A DNA stretch of 64,000 nucleotides, from positions 54,698 through 118,697 of the forward strand of contig CAZJDX010000007.1 of the NCBI GenBank assembly GCA_964544885.1. The letters run 5' to 3'. The stretch is from QQVM01 sp964544885 (lineage in GTDB: Bacteria > Bacteroidota > Bacteroidia > AKYH767-A > 2013-40CM-41-45). Positions within the stretch are counted from its first letter, which is position 1. Each line of letters begins with the position of its first letter. Made by a program: the position numbers and the translations under genes. The notes beneath the pieces were generated by a model. That model was not told where the DNA came from. It searched no databases and was given only the letters and a program-made list of their open reading frames with translations. Of this stretch, positions 18,472 through 27,041 are shown piece by piece.

Positions 18472-19245
18472 ATGCGTTACGAGATCAAACGCGAAAACAA
18501 TTTTGAATACATTGAAGAAGGTTCAGGCCAGCCGCTGATCCTGCTACATGGACTGTTCGGTGCGCTGAGCAACTGGGTTGATGTTGTAGAAAAATTTTCC
18601 AAATCATACCAGGTTGTAATCCCCTTAATGCCAATTTATACTTTGCCAGTCCTCAATACGAACGTCAAGGCCCTGGCGGAAAACATTCACGAATTCATCA
18701 GTTTTAAGAAATACAAATTTCCCATTCTCATCGGTAATTCGCTGGGAGGACACGTTACCCTTGTATATGTAAAAAGACATCCTGAAAATGTGAAGGCCAT
18801 GGTACTTACCGGAAGTTCAGGCTTGTATGAGAATGCAATGGGCGGAACTTTTCCCAAGAGAGAGGATTATAATTTCATAAAATCAAAAGTTGAGTATACG
18901 TTTTACGATCCGGCTAACGCCACGAAAGAACTTGTCGACGAGGTTTATGAAATAGTGAACAATAAAGGAAAGCTCATACGGATACTTTCCCTTGCCAAAT
19001 CCGCCATAAGGCATAATATGAGTGATGACCTTAAGGACATGAAACTTCCCACTTGTCTTATCTGGGGCAAACAGGATACGATCACGCCTCCGGATGTGGC
19101 GGAAGAGTTCAACAGACTGCTGCCTGATTCTGAACTTTTCTGGATCGATAAATGCGGGCACGCACCGATGATGGAACGATCCAACGAGTTTAATGAAGTT
19201 CTTGACAAATGGCTCAGCAAACTTCTGGCTAAAGAAAGGTCCTGA
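18472..19245 (+). CDS. Alpha/beta-fold hydrolase
   Basis: This is a cytoplasmic hydrolase of the alpha/beta superfamily, 257 residues, with no signal peptide. Visible landmarks are the oxyanion HG (H26-G27 in LLHGLFG), nucleophile S90 in GNSLGGH, acid D202 in WGKQDTITP and base H230 in CGHAPM, so the triad is complete. The superfamily includes esterases, lipases and C-C hydrolases, and the sequence does not reveal the substrate. It is followed 62 bases later by engB in the same direction, so they may be co-transcribed. Confidence 0.85.
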   Translation: MRYEIKRENNFEYIEEGSGQPLILLHGLFGALSNWVDVVEKFSKSYQVVIPLMPIYTLPVLNTNVKALAENIHEFISFKKYKFPILIGNSLGGHVTLVYVKRHPENVKAMVLTGSSGLYENAMGGTFPKREDYNFIKSKVEYTFYDPANATKELVDEVYEIVNNKGKLIRILSLAKSAIRHNMSDDLKDMKLPTCLIWGKQDTITPPDVAEEFNRLLPDSELFWIDKCGHAPMMERSNEFNEVLDKWLSKLLAKERS

Positions 19246-19307
19246 AGAATCGATGCGAGTTTATTGCATTCATTCAGCTTTTTCACCAAACAACCTGTTC
19301 ATTTACT

Positions 19308-19922
19308 ATGTCAATCAAGGAAGCGAAGTTTGTAATCAGTCAGACGGATTATACTAAATGTCCATCACCTGTGCTGCCTGAATACGCATTCATCGGAAGG
19401 AGTAATGTCGGTAAATCGTCTCTGATCAATATGCTAACGAACCGGAAGGGGCTGGCTAAAACCTCTTCCACACCGGGGAAAACCCAGCTGATCAACCACT
19501 TTCTTATCAATCAAAGCTGGTACCTTGTCGATCTTCCGGGTTATGGCTATGCAAGAGTCTCGAAGGCAAGTAAAGAGAAGTGGGATAAAATGATAAAAGA
19601 TTATCTCAGGTTTCGTCCCAACCTGTTATATGTATTTGTCCTCATAGACGTCAGGCTGGACCCTCAGAAAATCGATCTTGAATTTATTCACTGGCTTGGT
19701 GAAAGCGGAATACCTTTTGTTCTGGTCTTCACAAAAGCAGATAAGTTATCGGGAGAAAAAGTTATCTACTCGGTTGAGCAATTTAAAAAGACCCTGAAAA
19801 AAACCTGGTCCGAATTACCCCTTATGTTTATCTCTTCTGCTGAAAAGAACAGGGGACGGGATGATATTCTTGATTTCATCGAGCGGACCAACAAAGAATT
19901 CAAGATTCCCTCCGCAAAATAA
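19308..19922 (+). CDS. engB: Ribosome biogenesis GTPase EngB (YihA/YsxC)
   Basis: This is a P-loop GTPase needed for assembly of the large ribosomal subunit. G1 is GRSNVGKS (residues 30-37), G2 is near the conserved TPGKTQ, G3 is DLPGYGYA and G4 is TKADK. The length of 204 residues is typical. It converges on gldC with three bases between the stop codons. Confidence 0.95.
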   Translation: MSIKEAKFVISQTDYTKCPSPVLPEYAFIGRSNVGKSSLINMLTNRKGLAKTSSTPGKTQLINHFLINQSWYLVDLPGYGYARVSKASKEKWDKMIKDYLRFRPNLLYVFVLIDVRLDPQKIDLEFIHWLGESGIPFVLVFTKADKLSGEKVIYSVEQFKKTLKKTWSELPLMFISSAEKNRGRDDILDFIERTNKEFKIPSAK

Positions 19923-19925
19923 GAC

Positions 19926-20273
19926 TCATTTTTTAGTCTCGCCAAGAACCCCTGCTTTCCTGCCAAAACTCTCTGCGAATTTTTTCATCTCATCAGACAG
20001 TTCCTTGTCATTTGTCGCGCGCATGTATGTATCGGCAAGTGTGTAAAAATTCTCATAAAAAAATCTTTTCATATCATCGACCAGCATGTCTTTGGTCCAA
20101 AGGTCAATTCTGAGCGTGGTGTTCTCTGAAGGGTCCCACATAGTAAGTAAAGTGGCATTACATAATTTGCGTCCTTCCATCCCGCTGTCACTTGCTTCCC
20201 ATTCAAGTTTGGCGGGTACTTTATTCTCATCAAGGGTAACTGTGAATTTTATTTCCGAGCTTTTCATAGGCAA
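19926..20273 (-). CDS. gldC: Gliding motility protein GldC
   Basis: This is a small soluble protein (115 residues) of the GldC family, known from Flavobacterium gliding, where its molecular role is still undefined. Recognisable family sequences are SEIKFTVTLDENKVP near the N-terminus and LRIDLWTKDMLVDDMKRFF in the middle, followed by a helical C-terminus with ATNDKELSDEMKKF. It lies 76 bases downstream of gldB as part of the same transcript. GldC is often retained in Bacteroidota that do not glide, so its presence alone does not prove motility. Confidence 0.9.
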   Translation of the reverse strand: MPMKSSEIKFTVTLDENKVPAKLEWEASDSGMEGRKLCNATLLTMWDPSENTTLRIDLWTKDMLVDDMKRFFYENFYTLADTYMRATNDKELSDEMKKFAESFGRKAGVLGETKK

Positions 20274-20309
20274 TTCTACTTTAAGGTTTTAGTGATCGAA
20301 TTGGAGAGA

Positions 20310-21350
20310 TCACTTTTTAGGTTTGTATTTCGATTTCCTGAATATTTCCATCAGGTCCTGTTGTGACATAAGGGAATCAATGGAAATGTCTTTGTTGTTC
20401 TCCATGTAGGATTTAACGATCTGCCAGCCGGTATATTTCCCAATATTTCCTGGGCTTTGCTTCGGAAAGCCATTGGTTGAAGGGCCTTCACCGGCAAACT
20501 TTTGCAGATGATCCGGATCATCACTGAATAGCATCTGATTATCGATAAAAAACGACCAGACTTTCGCTTCATTAGAACGGCACCAATCAAGCTGATCCAT
20601 ACTATAACCTGTGATGATCGTGTCATGCTCCCAGGGTACTAATTTCGAAGTGGCATAGAGCAGTCTTCCCTGGCCGATCATCATATCTATAAGTTTGGCG
20701 CCGGACTCATCCATCGGATAATCCCCTTCAAGCCAACCTCGCATGGCATCTGCCACTATATATTCCTTCCTCATCCTGTTTCTGAGGAAGAGAGGAAGTG
20801 GGGGATCCAGTGAAAAATAATACGCGGATTCAGTTCCAAGGTACATGTCCAGACTTATCCCCAGCAATGATGAATCGACAATGACGGGATAAGAAAAGAC
20901 TGATATAAGCGTCACAATCCGTGGCACATCTTTATCTTTAAAATACTTGTTATAATTTGAAAAGGCTTCCGACAAGCGTCCGGCTTCAAAAGAAAAGTCA
21001 CCAAATAGTTGTTCACATTCGTGGTATAAGCCGAGGAAGTTCGTATCCGAAATGAATTCCCGGTATCGTGCGGCCATCAGCACCGAGTCCGGCGAACCGA
21101 GTCTGGTTATTTGATATGAGTAGAGATCAAAAAACGCACCGTATTTATTTTTCAGAATCCGGATGGCTCCCTGAAGATCCGCAGTATCACTCCTAAAGAG
21201 ATCTCTTTCGAATCTGTCCACCCTGTATCCGGTAGCCACACTATCTTCCTGCTTGTCATCCTCAGCTTGCCTGCAGGAAGAAATCAACACTACCATGTAT
21301 AAAAACACGATAAAACCTGCGGCTTTTAATTTGGAATTTTTCTGTAACAT
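20310..21350 (-). CDS. gldB: Gliding motility lipoprotein GldB
   Basis: This is a 346-residue lipoprotein of the GldB family. The N-terminus from the chosen ATG has a basic start, a hydrophobic stretch and the lipobox ISSC with cysteine 26, so it is predicted to be lipidated at the cell envelope. The following RVDRFERDLFR and the central LYHECEQLFGDF match the family. The frame is open seven codons further upstream to 21371, but that would push the signal peptide away from the N-terminus. It pairs with gldC, as in gliding Flavobacteria. The divergent barrel gene begins 23 bases away. Confidence 0.88.
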   Translation of the reverse strand: MLQKNSKLKAAGFIVFLYMVVLISSCRQAEDDKQEDSVATGYRVDRFERDLFRSDTADLQGAIRILKNKYGAFFDLYSYQITRLGSPDSVLMAARYREFISDTNFLGLYHECEQLFGDFSFEAGRLSEAFSNYNKYFKDKDVPRIVTLISVFSYPVIVDSSLLGISLDMYLGTESAYYFSLDPPLPLFLRNRMRKEYIVADAMRGWLEGDYPMDESGAKLIDMMIGQGRLLYATSKLVPWEHDTIITGYSMDQLDWCRSNEAKVWSFFIDNQMLFSDDPDHLQKFAGEGPSTNGFPKQSPGNIGKYTGWQIVKSYMENNKDISIDSLMSQQDLMEIFRKSKYKPKK

Positions 21351-21352
21351 TG
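21345..21352 (+). promoter_or_regulatory. Possible -7 element (TAACATTG) for the barrel gene
   Basis: This sequence matches TAnnTTTG except at one position and lies 21 bases before the barrel gene's ATG. It overlaps the gldB start codon on the other strand. Confidence 0.35.
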
Positions 21353-21373
21353 TATAACTAAAACCATGCAAAG

Positions 21374-22072
21374 ATGAAAAAGATATTCAGAATACTGTTC
21401 CTGTTTTTTATTTGCACCAGACTGGCTTACGCACAAAGTTCCGATCCGGTATTTCACTTCGGTCTAAAGGCAGTTCCGAACATGGGCTGGATAAAAACAG
21501 ATGACCCGGATATAAAGAGCGACGGCAGCCGGTTCAACTTTGCCTATGGCCTGATAACAGAATTCCGTTTCGCTGAAAACTACGCCTTCGCCACCGGCCT
21601 CGAAGTAGCTTACCGAGGAGGGAAGACCAAACAGGAACTCAGCACTACGGTCAATGACACTACCAGAAATACAGTTATTGAATCAACACTGAAGCTTCAA
21701 TATCTTGAGCTACCAATTACCCTGAAGTTAAAAACAAATGAGATCGGTTACCTGCGTTACTTTCTGCAGGTAGGCATTGCCCCAGGCGTTAAGATCAGGG
21801 CAAGAGGCGACAGCAAAGTGGTTACCGCCACCAGCGTTTCAGGCACCAGTATAGGTCAGACAAGCACTGAAGAAGAAAACAAGGATATAAAAAGCGACGT
21901 CAATACACTGAACATGAGCATGATCATTTCAGGAGGAATTGAATATAATATCAGCGGGAATACCAACCTGATGCTGGGACTGGTATTCAACAACGGCTTC
22001 CTTGACATTGACGACAGTGATTACAAATTAAAATCAAACTATCTCGGCTTGAGTATAGGAGTTTTATTCTAA
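21374..22072 (+). CDS. Outer-membrane beta-barrel protein (PorT-like family)
   Basis: This is a 232-residue protein with a clear signal peptide (about residues 1-20, ending AYAQ) and alternating amphipathic strands ending in aromatic or hydrophobic residues. The tail YLGLSIGVLF is typical of outer-membrane barrels. The sequence LQYLELPITLKLK is the hallmark of the Bacteroidota eight-stranded barrel family that includes PorT. Since PorT itself belongs to the T9SS and gldBC lie beside it, a T9SS link is possible, but the sequence does not distinguish PorT from the many other family members. Confidence 0.75.
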   Translation: MKKIFRILFLFFICTRLAYAQSSDPVFHFGLKAVPNMGWIKTDDPDIKSDGSRFNFAYGLITEFRFAENYAFATGLEVAYRGGKTKQELSTTVNDTTRNTVIESTLKLQYLELPITLKLKTNEIGYLRYFLQVGIAPGVKIRARGDSKVVTATSVSGTSIGQTSTEEENKDIKSDVNTLNMSMIISGGIEYNISGNTNLMLGLVFNNGFLDIDDSDYKLKSNYLGLSIGVLF

Positions 22073-22084
22073 CGGCCCTTTGTA

Positions 22085-22092
22085 TACCTTTG
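22085..22092 (+). promoter_or_regulatory. -7 element (TACCTTTG) for nadE
   Basis: A perfect TAnnTTTG match directly in front of the terminator hairpin. Transcription would start around 22097-22100, inside the 5' arm of the hairpin, leaving a leader of about 30 bases before the nadE ATG. Confidence 0.55.
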
Positions 22093-22126
22093 TCCCGTTC
22101 TTCCATAGAGAGGAACGGGATTTTTT
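22093..22126 (+). terminator. Terminator of the barrel gene, abutting the nadE start codon
   Basis: TCCCGTTC and GAACGGGA form a perfect 8-bp stem with a 12-base loop, followed by TTTTTT. The last T touches the nadE ATG at 22127. Confidence 0.75.
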
Positions 22127-23779
22127 ATGCGCATCGCACTAGCCCAACTTAATTATACAATCGGTGATTTCGGAAACAATGTTCTGAAGATTAAAGATTG
22201 TATACGTGCCGCATCCCAGAAAAAAGCGGACCTGATCATTTTCGCGGAATTATGCGTGAGTGCTTATCCTCCTCAGGATTTTCTTGAGTTCAACGACTTC
22301 ATTGAGCGGTGTCAGGAGGCAATCCTTGAGATCTCCAAAGAATGCAAGGATATAACAGCCATTGTCGGTCTGCCAACAAAAAATCCTGAACTGAAAGGCA
22401 AGAATCTTTTTAACAGCGCCGCAGTTCTTCGCGATGGAAAGATCATTGATCTGGTACATAAAACCCTGTTACCAACCTACGACATTTTTGACGAATACAG
22501 GTATTTCGAACCGAACACTACTTTTCATTGTGTTAAAATAAATGAAATTCCCGTCGCCCTTACGATCTGTGAAGACCTCTGGAACGAAGAGGATGATCCA
22601 AATTATACCATATGTCCGATGGACAGGCTTTCTTCCGGAAAACCGGCTTTGATGATCAATATTGCCGCTTCACCCTTCAGTTATGATCATGCGGAACAGA
22701 GAAAGGCGATTCTTCTCCGGAATGTAAGAAAGTACAATATCCCCCTGTTGTATGTTAATCATACCGGCGCCCAGACGGAAATAATTTTTGACGGAGGATC
22801 ATTGGCAATTGACAAAGATGGAAACACCATTGAAGAATTAAATTATTTTGAAGAAGACATCCGCTATGTTGATTTTGATCCGGAGTCGGTCTACTTGTCT
22901 TCAACTGAACCGGCCAATTTTACGGAGAGGAAGAGTGAAAAGGCCGAACGCATCTATCACGCCCTGGTTATGGGCATGAGAGATTATTTTAAAAAACTGG
23001 GATTTCAGAAAGCGATTCTCGGTCTGTCGGGAGGTGTTGACTCGGCCCTGGTTGCCACCCTGGCATCCGCCGCCTTAGGCCCTGAACAAGTAAAGGCTGT
23101 GCTTATGCCTTCGCCATATTCTTCCAAAGGATCGGTTGATGATTCGCTTGAACTCATCAAAACGCTTGGGATTTCCTATGAAATAATTCCTATACAATCC
23201 CTGTTTGATGAATTCAGAAAGTCGCTCGAAAAGCAATTTGCCGGACACGCGGAAAACGTGACGGAAGAGAACATACAAGCCAGGATAAGGGGTGTGCTAC
23301 TTATGGCTCTCTCCAACAAATTCGGATACATATTGCTTAATACAAGCAACAAAAGTGAAATGGCGGTCGGATATGGAACTTTGTATGGTGATATGTGCGG
23401 CGGTTTATCGGTGATCGGGGATGTGTATAAGTCAGAAGTGTATGAACTCTGCAATTACATTAACAGGAATGGAATCATCATCCCGGAAGCAATTATCAAA
23501 AAAGCTCCTTCCGCTGAATTACGTCCGGGTCAGAAAGATTCCGATTCACTTCCCGAATATCACATACTCGATCCCCTCTTGTTTCAATATATTGAGAAAC
23601 GAAAGGGTCCGGCAGAACTGATCAAAGCGGGATTCGAAGAAGCGCTTGTGAAGCGCGTTCTGAAAATGGTGAATATCAATGAGTACAAGCGTTTCCAGAC
23701 CCCTCCCATCCTGCGCGTGTCACCAAAGGCTTTCGGAATGGGCAGACGAATGCCAATAGTCGGGAAATACCTCAGTTGA
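22127..23779 (+). CDS. nadE: Glutamine-dependent NAD+ synthetase
   Basis: This two-domain enzyme makes NAD+ from nicotinic acid adenine dinucleotide, using ammonia released from glutamine. The N-terminal nitrilase-like glutaminase (about 1-260) has the catalytic triad E41 (FAELCVSAYPP), K112 (HKTLLPTYD) and C148 (ALTICEDLW). The C-terminal synthetase (about 270-550) has the ATP-pyrophosphatase motif SGGVDS (301-306) and LNTSNKSEMAVGYGTLYGDM. The 550-residue length fits this form. The start is fixed by the ATG directly after the T-tract of the upstream terminator. Confidence 0.96.
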   Translation: MRIALAQLNYTIGDFGNNVLKIKDCIRAASQKKADLIIFAELCVSAYPPQDFLEFNDFIERCQEAILEISKECKDITAIVGLPTKNPELKGKNLFNSAAVLRDGKIIDLVHKTLLPTYDIFDEYRYFEPNTTFHCVKINEIPVALTICEDLWNEEDDPNYTICPMDRLSSGKPALMINIAASPFSYDHAEQRKAILLRNVRKYNIPLLYVNHTGAQTEIIFDGGSLAIDKDGNTIEELNYFEEDIRYVDFDPESVYLSSTEPANFTERKSEKAERIYHALVMGMRDYFKKLGFQKAILGLSGGVDSALVATLASAALGPEQVKAVLMPSPYSSKGSVDDSLELIKTLGISYEIIPIQSLFDEFRKSLEKQFAGHAENVTEENIQARIRGVLLMALSNKFGYILLNTSNKSEMAVGYGTLYGDMCGGLSVIGDVYKSEVYELCNYINRNGIIIPEAIIKKAPSAELRPGQKDSDSLPEYHILDPLLFQYIEKRKGPAELIKAGFEEALVKRVLKMVNINEYKRFQTPPILRVSPKAFGMGRRMPIVGKYLS

Positions 23780-23882
23780 GACCCGGTAACACTGTGAAAA
23801 AATATGTTTCACCGGTACAATTGATCGCTGAATAACTTAATTTTACAGCCGAATCTTTTAACTTAATTTAAAAATAATCGTT

Positions 23883-24482
23883 ATGAAAAAATTTATCATC
23901 CGAAACGGCAAAAAAATAATTACCGGAATCTTCTCCATGATTCTTCTGACGGGAACTACCTACGCGGCAGAACCTGCATTTGACAAAGGATCAAATGTGA
24001 TCGGTTTGGGAATTGGAATGGGTGTAGACTATGCCACCTACTCCGGCTATTATGGAAGCTCAACCACTTCACCAACATTGTATCTTTCTTATGACCGGGG
24101 CTTTTTTCCTGAAGTGGGGCCGGGAACTATCGGTATAGGCGCCGTCATCGCTCATAAGAGTTCAACTTCAAAGTACCTAACTTACAAATCAAAGTACTCG
24201 AGTACGATTATTGGCGTGAGAGGAACCTATCATCTGACATTACTGAAAGACAAGAACAATAAATTCGATCCTTATGCCGGTGTTACCTTTGGACTTAGGT
24301 TCAATAATTACAAGGATCCTTATTATGATTATATCAATTACAAGTACACATACACCAGAACCAATCCTGTCGCCGGTGTTTTTGTCGGAGCGCATTATAA
24401 CTTTGTACCCAACTTCGGAGTGCATGCGGAACTGGGATATGATATCTCATTCTTCAGAGTTGGGGTGAATTTCAACTTTTGA
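23883..24482 (+). CDS. Secreted beta-barrel-like outer-membrane protein, function unknown
   Basis: This is a 199-residue protein with an N-terminal signal peptide (about 1-28, ending TYAAEP). The rest is rich in Gly, Tyr, Thr and Ser in alternating-strand patterns (YDRGFFPEVGPGTIGIGAV, FDPYAGVTFGLRF, VGAHYNFVPNFGVHAELGY) and ends with VGVNFNF, the usual shape of a small outer-membrane barrel. I recognise no specific family. It is a single-gene unit, about 100 bases after nadE and closed by a strong terminator. Confidence 0.7.
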   Translation: MKKFIIRNGKKIITGIFSMILLTGTTYAAEPAFDKGSNVIGLGIGMGVDYATYSGYYGSSTTSPTLYLSYDRGFFPEVGPGTIGIGAVIAHKSSTSKYLTYKSKYSSTIIGVRGTYHLTLLKDKNNKFDPYAGVTFGLRFNNYKDPYYDYINYKYTYTRTNPVAGVFVGAHYNFVPNFGVHAELGYDISFFRVGVNFNF

Positions 24483-24503
24483 TTTAAAGGAGGTAAAAAA
24501 TTC

Positions 24504-24527
24504 AGGGGCTTATGCCCCTTTTTTTTT
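24504..24527 (+). terminator. Rho-independent terminator
   Basis: AGGGGC-TTAT-GCCCCT forms a 6-bp stem with a four-base loop and is followed by a run of eight T. It lies 22 bases after the barrel-like gene. Confidence 0.88.
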
Positions 24528-24681
24528 GCCGGGAATGATTCTCAAAAATTTGTCGCTCTATGGAGAAATTTCATGTGTAAATCGCTGCATTCATAGCGAA
24601 GGTGAATCAGGGAATGCTGAAGCACTTGTTTAATCGGATTGATATTCAGTAATTAGCATTAACAATCAATTCTTCTGTCAG

Positions 24682-25629
24682 ATGAGAATAATCTTAGTTC
24701 CTCTATTTTGTTTGATCTTGACGGCTTCATACGCTCAGAATCTGGTCCCCAATCCGGGCTTCGATGTAAATTTGGCTTGTCCAACCCAGATTGGTCAGAT
24801 TGATAAAGCTGATGGCTGGAGTGTCTGGGGTGGTACACCGGATTATTTTCATAGTTGTGCAAATCCGACACATCCGGTTTATGGGACACCATACAATAAT
24901 CGAGGATACAGGACACCAAGATCGGGAGACGCTTACGTTGGACTCTTTACACACACCCGTTTTACAGCCAACGGAAGGGAATTTATTGGCCGTCCTTTGT
25001 CTGCACCACTGGTTGTGGGCACGGAATATCATGTTAGCATGTATGTTTGCAGGGCTGATGCTGAGGTACTCGGGCATGCTACCAATAATATAGGCGTGCG
25101 GTTTTCAACAGTACCTTTCAGTCTGGTGAATCCTGACACGGCTCTTAACAATGCGCATGTCTGGACAGCATCGGTCATAAGTGATACTGTAAACTGGATA
25201 AGAATCAGCGGAAGTTTTGTGGCCGATTCTGCCTATACACATATTGGTATTGGTAATTATTTTTGCGATTCAGCTACAAGCATTATCCCGGGCACTTCAC
25301 TTTCTGACTATGCCTATTACCTGATAGATGATGTCTGCGTTTCACAGGAAATGAATGTTTGCGGACTTAGCACTTCACTGAGTGAAGAATTTAGAGAATC
25401 TGCATGGACCGTATTCCCCAATCCATCGTATGGACAGATCAGTCTTAAGCTAAAAAATAATTTTAACGGACGTATCCTGATCTATGACCTTATCGGTAAA
25501 TTGATCCATCAACAGGAAGTAAATGCCAGACAAGGAGAAATGATTTACATGGATCTGCCGGAATCAACTTCCGGAATAGTGATGATAGTAGCTAACGGCC
25601 ATGCTAAACGAATACAGGTAGTCAGATAA
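24682..25629 (+). CDS. Secreted protein with T9SS type A sorting domain
   Basis: This 315-residue exported protein has a signal peptide (1-19, ending SYAQ). The body opens with NLVPNPGFD and continues as a beta-rich, aromatic and Cys-containing domain (about 20-225), similar to carbohydrate-binding-like beta-sandwich modules in other Bacteroidota secreted proteins. The C-terminal 80 residues are a type A sorting domain (VFPNPSYGQISLKL, then ILIYDLIGKLIHQQ and a final RIQVVR), the tag that directs passage through the T9SS and cell-surface anchoring. The ligand or activity of the body is unknown. Confidence 0.85.
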   Translation: MRIILVPLFCLILTASYAQNLVPNPGFDVNLACPTQIGQIDKADGWSVWGGTPDYFHSCANPTHPVYGTPYNNRGYRTPRSGDAYVGLFTHTRFTANGREFIGRPLSAPLVVGTEYHVSMYVCRADAEVLGHATNNIGVRFSTVPFSLVNPDTALNNAHVWTASVISDTVNWIRISGSFVADSAYTHIGIGNYFCDSATSIIPGTSLSDYAYYLIDDVCVSQEMNVCGLSTSLSEEFRESAWTVFPNPSYGQISLKLKNNFNGRILIYDLIGKLIHQQEVNARQGEMIYMDLPESTSGIVMIVANGHAKRIQVVR

Positions 25630-25917
25630 AGGTTGAAGCTGATTAACCGGAGTCAACAATTTAAAACTTCTCCTTAAACGAGGTATATTGCTTGATTTGG
25701 CAACGATGACTTCTACTATCCTGAATTAGAGTGTCTGAAGCTGAGGAAGGCATAAATACTTCATCCATAATTTCAGAGATCCACTGTCTTTTTCACCAGT
25801 ACTTATTCCACAAATTCCTGTTTAATCACCGGTAAATGTCAGAAGGGTGAATTCGTGAAAAAGATTTTCTATTGCAATTAATGGTCGACTTCAAGTACCG
25901 ATTAAAACAAAATGAAC
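25630..25917. other. Intergenic stretch after the T9SS cargo gene
   Basis: This region between the converging cargo gene and korB is AT-rich. I see no open frame of interest, no RNA gene and no repeat, apart from the korB terminator at its right edge. Confidence 0.5.
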
Positions 25918-25941
25918 AAAAAAACCGGGCTGGAACCCGGC
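25918..25941 (-). terminator. Rho-independent terminator of korAB
   Basis: On the minus strand CCGGG-TTCCAG-CCCGG forms a 5-bp G+C stem, extendable by one G-T pair, followed by TTTTTTT. It lies 25 bases after the korB stop. Confidence 0.8.
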
Positions 25942-25965
25942 TTTTCAATTTTCAAATTAATCAAT

Positions 25966-27000
25966 TCAATTCACTGTCCAGATTTCTTTTCCCCTCAGCA
26001 AGGCATCAAGATCTCCTTTACCCCGCTTGGCGGTCATCTCATCGATTTGTTTCTGCATACCAGCTTCATAACGCGGACGGTCTTCAACATAAAAGACACC
26101 AAACGGACGCGGCAGATGACCGGGTGTCGATGGATTGTCAAAGAAGCGCGTAAGAATGCTGGATTTCACCCTGTCTTTTTCGTCGTGTATCCACAGGTCA
26201 TTCGCTGAGACTCCGTTGCCGATTTCCACAATTACCGGAGTAAAGCCATCTAGCCTGATTCCTTTCTCAGCATTCTCCCCGAAGATCAATGGCTGCCCGT
26301 GCTCCATAAACAATGTTTCATTTTTTTTGCTGCCTTTATCGGTAAACACTTCAAATGCACCGTCATTGAACACATTACAATTCTGATAGATCTCTACCAG
26401 GGATGCGCCTTTGTGCGCATGCGCTCTTCGCAAAATATTCTGCAAATGTTTTGGATCGCGATCCATAGAACGGGCAATGAAAGTACCGCCCGCACCAAGA
26501 CAAAGAGCCAGTGGATTGAAAGGATGATCAACGGAACCCATGGGGGTCGACTTGGTGACCTTGCCGGTTTCCGAAGTAGGCGAGTATTGTCCTTTGGTCA
26601 GTCCATAGATCTCGTTGTTGAACAAGAGGATATTAATGTCAAAATTTCTTCTGAGAATATGTATAGTATGATTTCCTCCAATCGATAAAGCATCCCCGTC
26701 ACCGGTGATCATCCAGACACTTAACTCAGGTCTCGTCGCTTTGAGTCCGCTGGAGATTGCCGCTGCTCTACCGTGGATGGAATGCATACCGTATGTTTCC
26801 ATATAATACGGAAAGCGTGAACTGCATCCGATCCCTGAAACAAATACTATGTTTTCACGCGGAATTCCAAGATCAGGAATAACAGTCTGTGCCTGCTTCA
26901 AAATAGAGTAGTCTCCGCATCCCGGACACCAGCGAACATCCTGATCGGTTACCAGGTCTTTGGCGCTGAATTTTTCTGCTGTTGTATTGTTTGTTTCCAT
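25966..27000 (-). CDS. korB: 2-oxoacid:ferredoxin oxidoreductase, beta subunit
   Basis: This is the thiamine-diphosphate-binding subunit (344 residues) of a CoA-dependent 2-oxoacid:ferredoxin oxidoreductase, most likely the 2-oxoglutarate type that converts 2-oxoglutarate to succinyl-CoA and reduces ferredoxin. Cysteines in WCPGCGDY (C25, C28) and GIGCSS (C59) are placed to bind the 4Fe-4S cluster. The TPP/Mg motif is GDGDALSIGGNH (from residue 100) with NNEIYGLTKGQ downstream. It follows korA after 41 bases. The choice of 2-oxoglutarate over pyruvate rests on the two-subunit architecture and is not certain. Confidence 0.92.
   Translation of the reverse strand: METNNTTAEKFSAKDLVTDQDVRWCPGCGDYSILKQAQTVIPDLGIPRENIVFVSGIGCSSRFPYYMETYGMHSIHGRAAAISSGLKATRPELSVWMITGDGDALSIGGNHTIHILRRNFDINILLFNNEIYGLTKGQYSPTSETGKVTKSTPMGSVDHPFNPLALCLGAGGTFIARSMDRDPKHLQNILRRAHAHKGASLVEIYQNCNVFNDGAFEVFTDKGSKKNETLFMEHGQPLIFGENAEKGIRLDGFTPVIVEIGNGVSANDLWIHDEKDRVKSSILTRFFDNPSTPGHLPRPFGVFYVEDRPRYEAGMQKQIDEMTAKRGKGDLDALLRGKEIWTVN
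26001..26002. other. No separate ferredoxin-like delta subunit beside korAB
   Basis: In four-subunit enzymes an 8Fe ferredoxin-like delta subunit is encoded next to alpha and beta. None is found in this two-gene unit, which fits the two-subunit Kor type. Confidence 0.5.
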
Positions 27001-27041
27001 GATATATACAAATGACTTTTGCCAGGAAATATGTGTTCTGG

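Noticed and set aside
23790..23818. Possible hairpin GTGAAA/TTTCAC after nadE
   Set aside because: The stem is only six A/T-rich pairs with no T-run, so it does not look like a terminator.
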